Below are positions 8,977 through 17,240 of a stretch of 43,883 nucleotides of DNA, in pieces; position 1 is the first letter of the stretch; each line of letters opens with the position of its first letter. The DNA comes from JAXGTD01 sp040775095 (GTDB lineage Bacteria; Pseudomonadota; Gammaproteobacteria; Chromatiales; Chromatiaceae), in the NCBI GenBank assembly GCA_040775095.1, contig JAXGTD010000020.1, forward strand, positions 1-43,883, in the 5' to 3' direction. The notes under the pieces are model-generated. The model saw nothing but the letters and a program-made list of their open reading frames with translations, was not told where the DNA came from and made no database searches. Position numbers and translations under genes: made by a program.

Positions 8977-9969
8977 TCACGGCCGCTGCAGCACGTGCTG
9001 GCGCACATTGGGCTCGACGCGACCCGTCAACAGTGCCTGCGCCATGTGCTCGAGCACGGGGCTGGGCTTCCCGCCGGGACAATCGAGGAAGTACCTGTGG
9101 CCCTTGGGCGGATCGCAGCTGTTGTTGAAATCGTCGCAGTCGACCGCGTAGACGTTCGCTGGCAGCGCGTCCAGGTTCTCTGGTCCGGTCATCCCCAGGC
9201 GGCGCGACACGACCCGGTTCTTCAGGTTTGCAACCTTGCTCGCGGGCATTGCCAGATCGTCGGCGGCGTAGTAGACGACCACGTTGCGCGCCGCCTGGGG
9301 GATGTACTGGCCGTCCTGGCCCGACTCCAGGGTCTCGTTGACCATGTCCGGTGCGGCGAGAAAGATGTTGCGGAACAACAGCGGCATCGCCCCGCCGCCG
9401 AGCTCTTCGACCCAGTTGCGCAGGGCGTTGCGCAACACGCGGCCGCCCATCGAATGGGCGACGATATTGATGCGCCGTGTGCAGGGCGAGCGACCTTGCG
9501 CCGCGGCCGCCTCGGCCTCTTCGCGTCGCCACGCATCGAAGAACCCCAGCATGCGTGCGAACGAGACCCCGCTCTGGTCCGCGGCCTTCTGATCGTCCCA
9601 ATAGTCGTCGGCGATGGCGACAAAGGAGTCGTCGTCGCAGGGCCAGATCAACGGCGTTACGTGAAATGCACCGTTGCCGGCCTGTTGGTCGAGCAGCGCC
9701 TGCAGTCGCATCGCGTGCGGAAAAATGCTGTTCTCGGGCGTGTTGTTGAAGCCGTGGATGAAGAGCACGATCTGCGTCTTCGGGTTCGCCAGCGCCTTGA
9801 GCCGCTCGAAGAACGCATCGTGCATGATCTCCACGTATTGGTTGGGACCGACGCGCTCGCAGAAGTAGATGTACTGCGCGATCGCGGTGTTGTTGAGGTC
9901 GAAGCTGATCGGCCGGTTGCGTCGACTGCGCGGGCTCTGCCGCGGGGTCCGGTTGGTGACGAATAACAT
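8977..9969 (-). CDS. Alpha/beta hydrolase (DUF900-like)
   Basis: Predicted serine esterase or lipase-like hydrolase of 330 residues. The strand-oxyanion motif is VLFIHGFNN and the nucleophile elbow is VAHSMGGRVL (His-Ser-Met-Gly-Gly); a late HRYFLDCPGG segment offers the catalytic His. This layout fits the DUF900/COG4782 family, whose substrates are unknown. I choose ATG 9969 because GGAG lies eight bases upstream; a GTG at 9978 is also possible. It sits between nrdA (ends 10188) and nrdB (starts 8238), same strand, which is unusual for class Ia reductase genes. No signal peptide is evident. Confidence 0.8.
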   Translation of the reverse strand: MLFVTNRTPRQSPRSRRNRPISFDLNNTAIAQYIYFCERVGPNQYVEIMHDAFFERLKALANPKTQIVLFIHGFNNTPENSIFPHAMRLQALLDQQAGNGAFHVTPLIWPCDDDSFVAIADDYWDDQKAADQSGVSFARMLGFFDAWRREEAEAAAAQGRSPCTRRINIVAHSMGGRVLRNALRNWVEELGGGAMPLLFRNIFLAAPDMVNETLESGQDGQYIPQAARNVVVYYAADDLAMPASKVANLKNRVVSRRLGMTGPENLDALPANVYAVDCDDFNNSCDPPKGHRYFLDCPGGKPSPVLEHMAQALLTGRVEPNVRQHVLQRP

Positions 9970-10007
9970 CGCTCTCACTCCAAAGGTGGTACGAATCCAG
10001 CACCCGA

Positions 10008-10062
10008 CCGGCCCACGGATGGCCCGGCATCCCCGGTCAGCCTGGTGACCGGGGATGGAGCA
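10008..10062 (+). repeat. Composite hairpin repeat, half copy E
   Basis: Holds only the head and hairpin 1 of the composite repeat: GGCCCACGGATGGCCCGG followed by a perfect 12-bp stem CATCCCCGGTCA / TGACCGGGGATG with loop GCCTGG, then GAGC. Downstream, around 10086-10110, a CACCGGGGAGACGTCTTCGG stretch may be a decayed remnant of the second half. It lies in the gap between nrdA and the alpha/beta hydrolase. Confidence 0.65.
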
Positions 10063-10187
10063 GATCGCGGACCGACCCGGCCACGCTCCACCGGGGAGAC
10101 GTCTTCGGTCCGTACCTGCTCGGCCGCTTCGTTATTGTTGTTCGTACACCAGGCCCGAGGGCTCAGGGACCGGGGACTCGGCCCCAT

Positions 10188-13133
10188 TCATTGGCAACTC
10201 TCACACTCCGGATCCAGAATGGAGCACGCGGCGGGCGCGCTCGCGCCATTCCCCGGGCCGGTCCCCCGCGCCTTGTCCAGGCTGATGTAGCTGCCGCCCA
10301 CGGCGGAGAGCCGGTTGGCCTTGGTGGCGTCGTCCATGGTGGATTTCTCGACGTGGGTCGCGCCCATGGAGCGCAGATAGTACGTGGTCTTCAGTCCACG
10401 CACCCACGCGAGCTTGTAGAGGTTGTCGAGCTTCTTGCCGTTGGGCTCGCTCATGTAGAGGTTCAGACTCTGCGCCTGGTCGAGCCACTTCTGACGACGG
10501 CTGCCGGCCTCGACCAGCCAGCGGGCGTCCATCTCGAATGCCGTCGCGTAGAGCTGCTTGAGCTCATCGGGGATGCGGTCGATCTGTTGCACCGATCCGT
10601 CGTAATACTTGAGGTCGTTCACCATGACCGCGTCCCACAGCCCCTGTTCCTTCAGGTCGCTGACCAGGTACGGGTTGACCACGGTGAACTCGCCCGACAG
10701 GTTCGATTTGACGAACAGGTTCTGATAGGTCGGCTCGATGGACTGGCTCACGCCGACGATATTACTGATTGTCGCGGTCGGCGCGATGGCCATGCAGTTG
10801 GAGTTGCGCATGCCCACCCGCTGCACGCGATCGCGCAGGCTGGCCCAGTCCAGCGTGGCGCCCGTGTCCATCTGCAGGTAGCCGCCGCGCCCCTCCTCGA
10901 GGAGCTTTACCGAGTCGATGGGCAGGATGCCGCGGCTCCAGAGGCTGCCGTTGAAGCTCTGATAGCGCCCGCGCTCCTCGGCCAGCTCGGTACTGGCCTC
11001 GATGGCGTAGTAGCTGAGCGCCTCCATGCTGTGGTCGGCGAAGCTCACGGCGTCCTGGCTGGCGTAGGGGATGCGCAGCCGGTAGAGCGCATCCTGGAAG
11101 CCCATCAGTCCCAGACCCACCGGGCGGTGGCGCAGGTTGGATTGGCGGGCCTGGGGCACGTTGTAGAAGTTGTAGTCGATGACATTGTCGAGCATGCGCA
11201 TTGCGGTGCGCACGGTCTTCCTGAGCTTGGCGGTATCGAGTCCGCGCTCGCCGACATGGGCCGCGAGGTTGACGCTCCCGAGGTTGCAGACGGCGATCTC
11301 CTGATCGTTGGTGTGCAGGGTGATCTCGGTGCACAGATTGCTGCTGTGCACCTGCCCCACGTGTTGGTTGGTGTAGCGCAGGTTGCAGGGATCCTTGAAC
11401 GCGATCCACGGGTGGCCCGTCTCGAACAGCATGGCCAGCATCTTGCGCCACAGATCCACGGCCTTGATCCGCTTGCTCACGCGCAGGTCGCCCCGCGCGG
11501 CGCGTGCCTCGTAGGCGAGATAGGCCTCTTCGAAGGCCTGGCCGGTGAGGTCGTGCAGATCCGGCGTCTCGTCCGGCGAGAACAGGGTCCAGTGCTGCTC
11601 TTCTGCAACACGCTTCATGAACAGGTCCGGCACCCAATTGGCGGTGTTCATGTCGTGGGTGCGGCGGCGGTCGTCGCCGGTGTTCTTGCGCAGGTCGAGG
11701 AACTCCTCGATGTCGACGTGCCAGGTCTCCAGATAGGCGCAGACGGCCCCTTTGCGCTTACCGCCCTGGTTTACGGCCACCGCCGTATCGTTGGCCACCT
11801 TCAGGAACGGCACCACGCCCTGGCTCTTGCCATTGGTGCCCTTGATGTGGGCACCCATGCCGCGTACGCGCGACCAGTCGTTGCCGAGGCCGCCAGCGAA
11901 CTTGCTGAGCAGGGCGTTATCCTTGATGGCCCCGTAGATGCCGTCGAGATCGTCCGGCACCGTGGTCAGATAGCAGGAGCTGAGCTGGGGCCGCAGGGTG
12001 CCCGAGTTGAACAGCGTCGGGGTGCTGCTCATGAAATCGAACGATGACAACAGCTCGTAGAACTCGATCGCGCGCTCATCGCGGTCGATCTCGTTGATGG
12101 CCAGGCCCATCGCGACCCGCATGAAAAAGGCCTGTGGCAACTCGAAGCGGATGCCCTCGGCGGTGTGGATGAAGTAACGGTCGTAGAGGGTCTGCAGGCC
12201 CAGATAGGTGAACTGCAGGTCGCGCTCGGGGTGCAGCGCGCGGCCAAGGCGGGCCAGATCAAAGCGCCCGAGCTGCTTGTCGAGCAGCTCCAGGTCACCC
12301 GCGCGTTTGATGTAGGCGCCGAAGTAGTCCGCGTAGCGCTCGCCCATGTCCGCCTGGGTCTCGACACCGACGGCCATGTCCAGGAATCCCAATGCCTCTC
12401 GACGCATGACGTCGAGCAGCAGACGTGCGGCGGCGTGGCTGTAAGCGGGCTCCTTCTCGATCATCGCTCGCGCGGACATGACCAGGGACTGGCCGACGTC
12501 CGCCTCTTTTACGCCGTCGAAGAGGTTGCGCAGCGCGTCGGCCAGCACCGCCGCGCCGTCGACGGCGGGCAGATCGCTGCTGGCCTCTTCGACCAGCCGA
12601 CTCAGGCGCTCCACGTCGAGGGGGCGGGTGCTGCCGTCGGGCAGCGTAACGCTGAGCGGGTGTTGCGGCGCCAGCGGCGCGACGGCGGCCTTGGCCGCGC
12701 GCTCGCGGGCGCGGGATTCACGATAGAGCACGTAGTCGCGCGCCACCTTGTGCTCGCCGGCGCGCATCAGCGCCAGCTCCACCTGGTCCTGGATGTCCTC
12801 GATGTGAACGGTACCGCCGCCGGGCATGCGTCGGGTCACCGCCGAGGTGACCTGTTCGGTGATCTCGTCCACCCGATGGTGGATGCGGCTGGAGGCCGCC
12901 GCATGGCCGCCCTCGACCGCGAGGAAGGCCTTGGTAACGGCGACCTTGATCTTGTTGGGGTCGAAATGGGTCACCTTCCCGTTGCGACGGATGACCTGCA
13001 CCCGGCCTGGTGCCAGGGCGCCGAGCTCTGCGTTCGAGGCTGGCTGGACGCGCGTCAGCGGTGCCTTGGGCGGTAGGGCGGCGGTCTCCTGGGCGGGGGG
13101 TGGGCTCGGCATGGGCGACGATTCGGTGGCCAT
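10188..13133 (-). CDS. nrdA: Class Ia ribonucleotide reductase alpha subunit with two ATP-cones
   Basis: Catalytic subunit reducing NDPs to dNDPs, 981 residues. After a Pro/Ala-rich start, an ATP-cone (QVIRRNGKVTHFDPNKI to ARDYVLYRES, about 45-150) is followed by a second, less conserved ATP-cone-like domain (LDVERLSRLVEEASSDLP to AARLLLDVMR, about 170-245), as in Pseudomonas NrdA. The barrel has the redox pair Cys in SSCYL and CNLGSVNL, the thiyl-radical site NLCTEI (Asn-Cys-Glu triad) and the paired radical-transfer tyrosines in KTTYYLRSMG. C-terminal shuttle cysteines are in ECESCQ. Expression is likely under NrdR and DnaA control (sites at 13219-13266 and 13307-13368). Overall allosteric activity control by the first cone is expected. 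Confidence 0.97.
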   Translation of the reverse strand: MATESSPMPSPPPAQETAALPPKAPLTRVQPASNAELGALAPGRVQVIRRNGKVTHFDPNKIKVAVTKAFLAVEGGHAAASSRIHHRVDEITEQVTSAVTRRMPGGGTVHIEDIQDQVELALMRAGEHKVARDYVLYRESRARERAAKAAVAPLAPQHPLSVTLPDGSTRPLDVERLSRLVEEASSDLPAVDGAAVLADALRNLFDGVKEADVGQSLVMSARAMIEKEPAYSHAAARLLLDVMRREALGFLDMAVGVETQADMGERYADYFGAYIKRAGDLELLDKQLGRFDLARLGRALHPERDLQFTYLGLQTLYDRYFIHTAEGIRFELPQAFFMRVAMGLAINEIDRDERAIEFYELLSSFDFMSSTPTLFNSGTLRPQLSSCYLTTVPDDLDGIYGAIKDNALLSKFAGGLGNDWSRVRGMGAHIKGTNGKSQGVVPFLKVANDTAVAVNQGGKRKGAVCAYLETWHVDIEEFLDLRKNTGDDRRRTHDMNTANWVPDLFMKRVAEEQHWTLFSPDETPDLHDLTGQAFEEAYLAYEARAARGDLRVSKRIKAVDLWRKMLAMLFETGHPWIAFKDPCNLRYTNQHVGQVHSSNLCTEITLHTNDQEIAVCNLGSVNLAAHVGERGLDTAKLRKTVRTAMRMLDNVIDYNFYNVPQARQSNLRHRPVGLGLMGFQDALYRLRIPYASQDAVSFADHSMEALSYYAIEASTELAEERGRYQSFNGSLWSRGILPIDSVKLLEEGRGGYLQMDTGATLDWASLRDRVQRVGMRNSNCMAIAPTATISNIVGVSQSIEPTYQNLFVKSNLSGEFTVVNPYLVSDLKEQGLWDAVMVNDLKYYDGSVQQIDRIPDELKQLYATAFEMDARWLVEAGSRRQKWLDQAQSLNLYMSEPNGKKLDNLYKLAWVRGLKTTYYLRSMGATHVEKSTMDDATKANRLSAVGGSYISLDKARGTGPGNGASAPAACSILDPECESCQ

Positions 13134-13218
13134 AGGTCAGTCCTCGATCGGGGTTACTGGCATGGTTTGGCGAGATTGCCCACAGAACCGCGTGGACAGG
13201 CAGGGCGCCTTGCAGTGA

Positions 13219-13266
13219 TTGCAATATATACGCTGTTGAAAGGCTGTCAACCACCATATATTGTGT
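13219..13266. promoter_or_regulatory. Tandem NrdR boxes
   Basis: Two 16-bp matches to the NrdR consensus (acaCwAtATaTwGtgt): 13251-13266 reads CCACCATATATTGTGT, a close match, and 13219-13234 has core CAATATATA with a weaker right end. Equivalent positions are 32 bp apart, about three helical turns, the spacing typical of functional NrdR operators. They flank the -35 and cover the -10 of nrdA. NrdR represses ribonucleotide reductase genes when dATP is plentiful. Confidence 0.7.
13223..13250 (-). promoter_or_regulatory. Predicted sigma70 promoter of nrdA
   Basis: On the minus strand, a perfect -35 TTGACA (plus-strand 13245-13250) and a -10 TATATT (13223-13228) are 16 bp apart, giving a start near 13215 and a leader of about 80 nt. 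The -10 lies inside one NrdR-type box and the second box abuts the -35 on its upstream side, so repressor binding would block polymerase. Confidence 0.7.
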
Positions 13267-13306
13267 CTTTCCTGCCGATAAACGGGTCCGAAACCTGTGC
13301 GCAGGC

Positions 13307-13368
13307 TGTGCATAACCCGTGTCGATGGGCCGTCTTGGCGTGCGGTTGCTGCGTCCGGCTGTGGATGA
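13307..13368. promoter_or_regulatory. DnaA boxes upstream of nrdA
   Basis: Positions 13307-13315 read TGTGCATAA, whose complement TTATGCACA is a perfect DnaA box (TTATNCACA). Positions 13360-13368 read TGTGGATGA, complement TCATCCACA, one mismatch. They lie 57 and 110 bp upstream of the nrdA -35. In E. coli, nrdAB is also controlled by DnaA boxes upstream of the promoter, so the function is inferred by analogy. Confidence 0.5.
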
Positions 13369-13561
13369 TCCCGGCGGCGCGTCGCCGAGCGCCGGCCTGG
13401 CGCAATTGCGCCTCGGGCGGGAATGGGCGACTGCCGACAAACCATTGCCCTGCGGGTATACTTCAAAATCGCCCCGGCCAGCCGCGCCGCGGGGGGGTGG
13501 CAAGGTCAACCGAGACCCCGTGGCCGCCTGTCGCGGGACTTGGAAACACACCGAATAGAGG
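13369..13561. other. Rest of the nrdA / CBS-gene intergenic region
   Basis: With the sites listed above, this completes a 428-bp gap (13134-13561) between the divergently transcribed nrdA and CBS-domain genes. It contains a short GCGCAATTGCGC palindrome near 13399-13410 and a run of G residues near 13491-13500, but no convincing coding sequence. A promoter for the CBS gene should lie here; I do not see a good -35/-10 pair. Confidence 0.4.
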
Positions 13562-14038
13562 ATGACCCAGTCGATGAAAGTGAAAGACGCGATGACCGCC
13601 GCCGTGCGCTCGGTGACCCCGGAAACGAAGGTGACGGAGGTCGCTTCGCTGATGTGTCTTTATCGGTTCCACGGGTTGCCCGTGGTCGACGCGCAGAGCA
13701 ATCTCGTGGGCGTGATCGCGGAGAAGGACGTGCTGCACAGCCTGTTTCCGAAGATCGAGGACATGATCGCCCATGGCATGGCGACCGTAGACCTCGACAA
13801 GGAGATGGCCCGCTACTCAGACGTGCTCGACCAGCGTGTCTCGGAGTTGATGACCCCCAATCCGGTCGCGGTCGATCCGGACATGCACCTGTTGCGTGCG
13901 GCCACGGTGATGGTGCGGCACAACTTCCGCCGCATTCCGGTGGTCGAAAACGGAAGGCTTGTCGGCATGCTGACCCTCGGGGATGTACACAAGGCGATCT
14001 TCCACGCCAACGTGATTGGCAAGCTGGGACAGTCCTAG
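13562..14038 (+). CDS. CBS-pair domain protein
   Basis: A 158-residue cytoplasmic protein made almost only of two CBS motifs (residues about 5-60 and 95-150), the fold that binds AMP, ATP or other adenosyl ligands and usually regulates a partner. Motif ends are LVGVIAEKDVLHSL and LVGMLTLGDVHKAI. The gene stands alone and no partner domain is fused. ATG 13562 directly abuts AGAGG, while an alternative ATG at 13574 (MKVKDAM) has the same GAGG 12 bases upstream, so the exact start is open. It is divergent from nrdA and followed by repeat copy B, whose hairpin may define the mRNA end. Confidence 0.85.
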   Translation: MTQSMKVKDAMTAAVRSVTPETKVTEVASLMCLYRFHGLPVVDAQSNLVGVIAEKDVLHSLFPKIEDMIAHGMATVDLDKEMARYSDVLDQRVSELMTPNPVAVDPDMHLLRAATVMVRHNFRRIPVVENGRLVGMLTLGDVHKAIFHANVIGKLGQS

Positions 14039-14043
14039 GGGGT

Positions 14044-14161
14044 GCTGATCCAATGCCGTCCTGGCATTGGATCGGCACGCGAACCGAAAACGCGGTTTCC
14101 GGTTCGCTCGATGTCCCGTCACCCGGGTGACGGGACGTACGGGGCCATCCGTGGCCCGGGG
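14044..14161 (-). repeat. Composite hairpin repeat, copy B
   Basis: Inverted relative to copies A and D. Plus strand from the left: hairpin 3 GATCCAATGCC-GTCCT-GGCATTGGATC (perfect 11-bp stem), hairpin 2 GCGAACCG...CGGTTCGC (8 bp), hairpin 1 GTCCCGTCACC-CG-GGTGACGGGAC (11 bp), then the head GGGGCCATCCGTGGCCC. It begins six bases after the stop of the CBS gene. No T-run follows hairpin 3, so it does not look like an ordinary intrinsic terminator. Confidence 0.85.
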
Positions 14162-14337
14162 GAAACGCGGATCGAAAGCGTTTCCCCATGCCTGCCGCTT
14201 GGATGGCGAGAGCGGGATGTCAGGCGTGCGCGATTCGGGATGCGGTCGGTCGCCAGGAACGCTTTGGGAATGCCTCGCGTGGGCATCCAGGTCGGCAGCG
14301 AGCCAGACAATCGACGACGAGAGATTCGGAGGCGATG

Positions 14338-15186
14338 ATGAAGCAGTCGATCCATGCGCCACTGGTGTGGCTGGGACTCGCCGCGGCGGGCGCTGGCGCG
14401 TGCGCGGACATGCCGGGGCTGACCCAGTTGCCGAGCGCGGATGTCTCGGTGATCGATAGCCGGGCGGCCGCCGCCGCTCGCGAGTACGAGGGAGCGATGT
14501 GGCTGCAGCCGGATATCGACAACGGGCGCCGCGTCTATCTGACCTGTGCTGTCTGCCATCTGCCCGAGGGTTGGGGGACCGTGGATGGCAGCTATCCACA
14601 GATCGCGGGTCAACTCGGCTCGGTCGTGATCAAGCAGTTGGCCGATTTTCGCGCCGGCAATCGAAACAATCCGCTGATGTATCCGTTTTCGGTGCCGGGC
14701 ATCCTGGGTGGCTTGCAGGAGATCGCCGATGTATCGGCCTACGTCGAGCGCCTGCCGATGACGCCCTTCAATGGTGTCGGCCCCGGTGACGATCTGGCCT
14801 CCGGCGAGCAAATCTACGCGGACAACTGCGCCAAATGCCACGGGTCAGTCGGACAGGGCAATGCCGACAGGCACATCCCCGCGATTGCCGCGCAGCACTA
14901 TCAGTATCTCATGCGCCAGTTCGATCGCATCCGCACCGGCGAGCGTCAGAACGCCGATGCGGAGATGGTCAAGCAGATCAAGGGCTTCACGGCCGAGCAG
15001 ACCAGCGCGGTGCTGGACTACACGGCTCGGCTGCGCCCGCCCGAGGACAAGCTGGCCACGGCTGGCTGGACCAACCCGGACTTCCCTGGCCATGTCCGCG
15101 ACGCGATGGGCGTGGCGGACAACCCCCCCTCGCCCGATGGGCCGGCGCCGGACCCCGGGGTCGTGACGCCGACACGGACGCGCTGA
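14338..15186 (+). CDS. Dihaem cytochrome c, c4-like
   Basis: Exported electron carrier of about 282 residues with an N-terminal signal (LVWLGLAAAGAGACADM; a Cys there allows a lipoprotein reading). Two haem-binding motifs, CAVCH and CAKCH, lie in two similar class I cytochrome domains, each followed by a Gly-rich loop, IAGQLGS and then IAAQHYQYL-type segments and candidate axial Met residues (NPLMYPFS, ADAEMVKQ). This repeat structure resembles cytochrome c4. I use ATG 14338 because GGAGG lies five bases upstream; ATG 14335 would leave only two. The C-terminal 40 residues are Pro-rich. Flanking repeat copies B and C isolate it from neighbours, so its redox partner is not revealed. Confidence 0.85.
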   Translation: MKQSIHAPLVWLGLAAAGAGACADMPGLTQLPSADVSVIDSRAAAAAREYEGAMWLQPDIDNGRRVYLTCAVCHLPEGWGTVDGSYPQIAGQLGSVVIKQLADFRAGNRNNPLMYPFSVPGILGGLQEIADVSAYVERLPMTPFNGVGPGDDLASGEQIYADNCAKCHGSVGQGNADRHIPAIAAQHYQYLMRQFDRIRTGERQNADAEMVKQIKGFTAEQTSAVLDYTARLRPPEDKLATAGWTNPDFPGHVRDAMGVADNPPSPDGPAPDPGVVTPTRTR

Positions 15187-15216
15187 ACCGGGGGTCAGCG
15201 TAGGGTGGTTGGGGGG

Positions 15217-15325
15217 CACTGACCAAATGCCTTTCTGGCATTTGGTTGGCACGCGGCTCGCGCGCCGCCCCGGTGTCGAGCCCTTTTGGCGCCCGAAAAT
15301 GCCGGGCCATCCTTGGCCTGGACGC
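15217..15325 (-). repeat. Composite hairpin repeat, copy C
   Basis: Inverted orientation. Hairpin 3 is ACCAAATGCC-TTTCT-GGCATTTGGT (perfect 10-bp stem), hairpin 2 has stem GGCTCG/CGAGCC, hairpin 1 is decayed (TTTT...AAAA only), and the head reads GCCGGGCCATCCTTGGCC. It lies between the convergent cytochrome c and ODP-GGDEF genes. Confidence 0.8.
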
Positions 15326-15360
15326 GAAACGCGATCACGCGCCGTCCCCGGGGTACCCGC

Positions 15361-17199
15361 TCAGGCGGGTTGGGCTGGCGATCCCACCGCCGTATCGGCG
15401 GCCTCGATCCGGTTGCGGCCGCCCTGCTTGGCCCGGTAGAGGGCCTCATCGGCGCGATGGATCAGGGTATCCAGCGGTTCGCGCTGGTGGCGCTCGGCAA
15501 TCCCGAGGCTCGCGGTCACGTGCAGTGGCGTCCCCGTGCCGATGTCGAAGGGGTGCTCCGCGATCAGCCTGCGCACCCGCTCGGCGCTCTGCCGCGCCTG
15601 GTGCAGGTCCTGGCTCACCAGGAACAGCAGGAACTCTTCTCCGCCGAAGCGTACCGGTACGTCCGAGGCGCGGCAGTTCTCGAGCAGGATCGAGCCCACC
15701 TGCTGGAGGACCCGGTCACCGGCGAGATGGCCGTGGTCGTCGTTGATGTGCTTGAAGTGGTCGATGTCGGCCATGATGGCGCTGACCGGTGCGTCGGCAT
15801 TGCGGTCGTGCACCGCGCAGTAGCGGTAAATCACGTCCTGCATGTAGAAACGGGTATGCAGCCCGGTTAACGAATCGCGTATCGAACGTTGGTACGCGCT
15901 CTCGCGCTCGGCATCCATCGTGCGATAGATCACCTCGCGTTCGAGGGCCACAAGCAGCGGCTCGGCGATCTGCATCACCAGCTCGATCACGGGTCCCGTG
16001 ATTGGAATGGCCGTGGACAGATGGATCACCGCAATGGCCGTTACCAGGTCCGAGCCATGGGTGGTCAGCGGCAAGGTGATCAGGCGGGCGCCGTTGGTGT
16101 CCGGCTGGTCGCAGAAGGCGTCGCGGTAGATACGGTGTCCGGCCAGCGTGGGGTCGTCGCGATGCGCGCGGACCCAGATATCGCGGTGCTTGCCGATCAG
16201 CGCGCACACGGCCGGTGCGTCATGGTCCGCGATTCCGATGAAGCGCGACTCCTGCGCCAGGGTCAGGATCTCGCCGTTGGGCATCGCGGCGAAGTAGTCG
16301 ATCCGCGTCGCCGGGAGGCTGCGCTGCACCACCTCGAGGAGCCGTGCGGCGATGTCACGGAAATCCCGGTACAGCAGCATGGTCTCGGTGATCTCACGCA
16401 GTGTCGCGTTGAGCCGTGAGAGCCGGCGGATGTCGGTGTCCTCCTGCCCGAGCAGGTAGATGCCGCAGTCGAGGTGCTTGAGCTTCTCGATCATGAAGCC
16501 GACCAGGTGCTGCGGGATGATCGAGCCGTGCTGGGCCGCGATCATGCGCACCGGGTAGCGTTCGATCTGCGCCAGCGCGTAGTCGAGGATGTCGCTGCTG
16601 GGCATGTAGTGCTCATGAAACGGCCGCAGCGCCTCGAAATGGGACTCGTCGCGCGCGACCAGCCGAGGCTGCTCGGTGAACCCGCCGAATAGATCGCTGG
16701 AAAACAGCACGCCGGTGTGCGGGTCGAAGCTGCAGATCGCCCCGGGGAAATGCGCGTAGGGGGTGAAGATGAAGCGCAGCTCGCGATCGGGCAATGCCAG
16801 GCGCCAGTCGTGCTCGTCCACCAGGATGCTGGGCAGGCGCAGCCCGTAGTGTTTGAGCAGGGCCTGGGTTCGCCAATGGGTGAGGATGGCAGCGTCGTCG
16901 CGGCTGACCAGTTGGTCGATCAAGGGCAGTGCGGCGGTGATGTCCGGGTCCTGGTGGTGGCAGACGAACCAGCGGATGGCGCTAAATGGAATGACCTCCT
17001 CGATCTTGCGCAGGGTGCCCGCGAAGGTCAGCCGCGAACCGGGGTCGAACAACACGGACTGGTCGCCCTGTTCCAGCAGGTAGACGTGGCACTGGAACAC
17101 GTCGTCTTCCAATACATGGCCGACCCACCAGACGCGATCCGCGATCTCGATCGCATGGTTGGTGTCGGCCTCGAGGAGGCGCGCGAGCTCGGGCTGCAT
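15361..17199 (-). CDS. Diguanylate cyclase with intact diiron (ODP/MBL-fold) sensor domain
   Basis: Soluble 612-residue signalling protein. Residues 15-245 form a metallo-beta-lactamase fold of the flavodiiron/ODP type: His82, Asp84, Asp86 (HQDPD), His150 (YAHFPG), Asp169 (SSDLFGG) and His224 (AAQHGSI) match the six iron ligands and spacing of flavodiiron proteins (79, 81, 83, 146, 165, 226 in D. gigas ROO), but there is no flavodoxin domain. Residues about 275-440 resemble a GAF region. The C-terminal GGDEF domain has active motif GGEEF (519-523) and the inhibitory RxxD (RASD) five residues before it, so c-di-GMP synthesis with product feedback is expected. It lies 41 bp downstream of its degenerate paralogue, same strand. 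Oxygen, NO or redox sensing is inferred from the fold. Confidence 0.88.
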   Translation of the reverse strand: MQPELARLLEADTNHAIEIADRVWWVGHVLEDDVFQCHVYLLEQGDQSVLFDPGSRLTFAGTLRKIEEVIPFSAIRWFVCHHQDPDITAALPLIDQLVSRDDAAILTHWRTQALLKHYGLRLPSILVDEHDWRLALPDRELRFIFTPYAHFPGAICSFDPHTGVLFSSDLFGGFTEQPRLVARDESHFEALRPFHEHYMPSSDILDYALAQIERYPVRMIAAQHGSIIPQHLVGFMIEKLKHLDCGIYLLGQEDTDIRRLSRLNATLREITETMLLYRDFRDIAARLLEVVQRSLPATRIDYFAAMPNGEILTLAQESRFIGIADHDAPAVCALIGKHRDIWVRAHRDDPTLAGHRIYRDAFCDQPDTNGARLITLPLTTHGSDLVTAIAVIHLSTAIPITGPVIELVMQIAEPLLVALEREVIYRTMDAERESAYQRSIRDSLTGLHTRFYMQDVIYRYCAVHDRNADAPVSAIMADIDHFKHINDDHGHLAGDRVLQQVGSILLENCRASDVPVRFGGEEFLLFLVSQDLHQARQSAERVRRLIAEHPFDIGTGTPLHVTASLGIAERHQREPLDTLIHRADEALYRAKQGGRNRIEAADTAVGSPAQPA

Positions 17200-17240
17200 G
17201 TCGATCTGGTCCCGTTGTTCTTGGCTTGTCGTGGGTTGGA

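Noticed and set aside
8302..9966. 554-codon plus-strand open frame over the nrdB leader and hydrolase gene
   Set aside because: It is antisense to the hydrolase, has no family features and is Arg/Val/His-rich, as expected from the complement of a GC-rich gene.
10191..12047. 618-codon frame opposite nrdA
   Set aside because: Complementary-strand shadow of nrdA; no recognisable motifs.
14050..14076. Perfect 11-bp hairpin after the CBS gene as a Rho-independent terminator
   Set aside because: No T-run follows and the same hairpin recurs in both orientations elsewhere, so it is treated as part of the dispersed repeat.
8341..15325. Repeats as CRISPR array
   Set aside because: Copies are dispersed, inverted and vary in sequence; no regular spacers.
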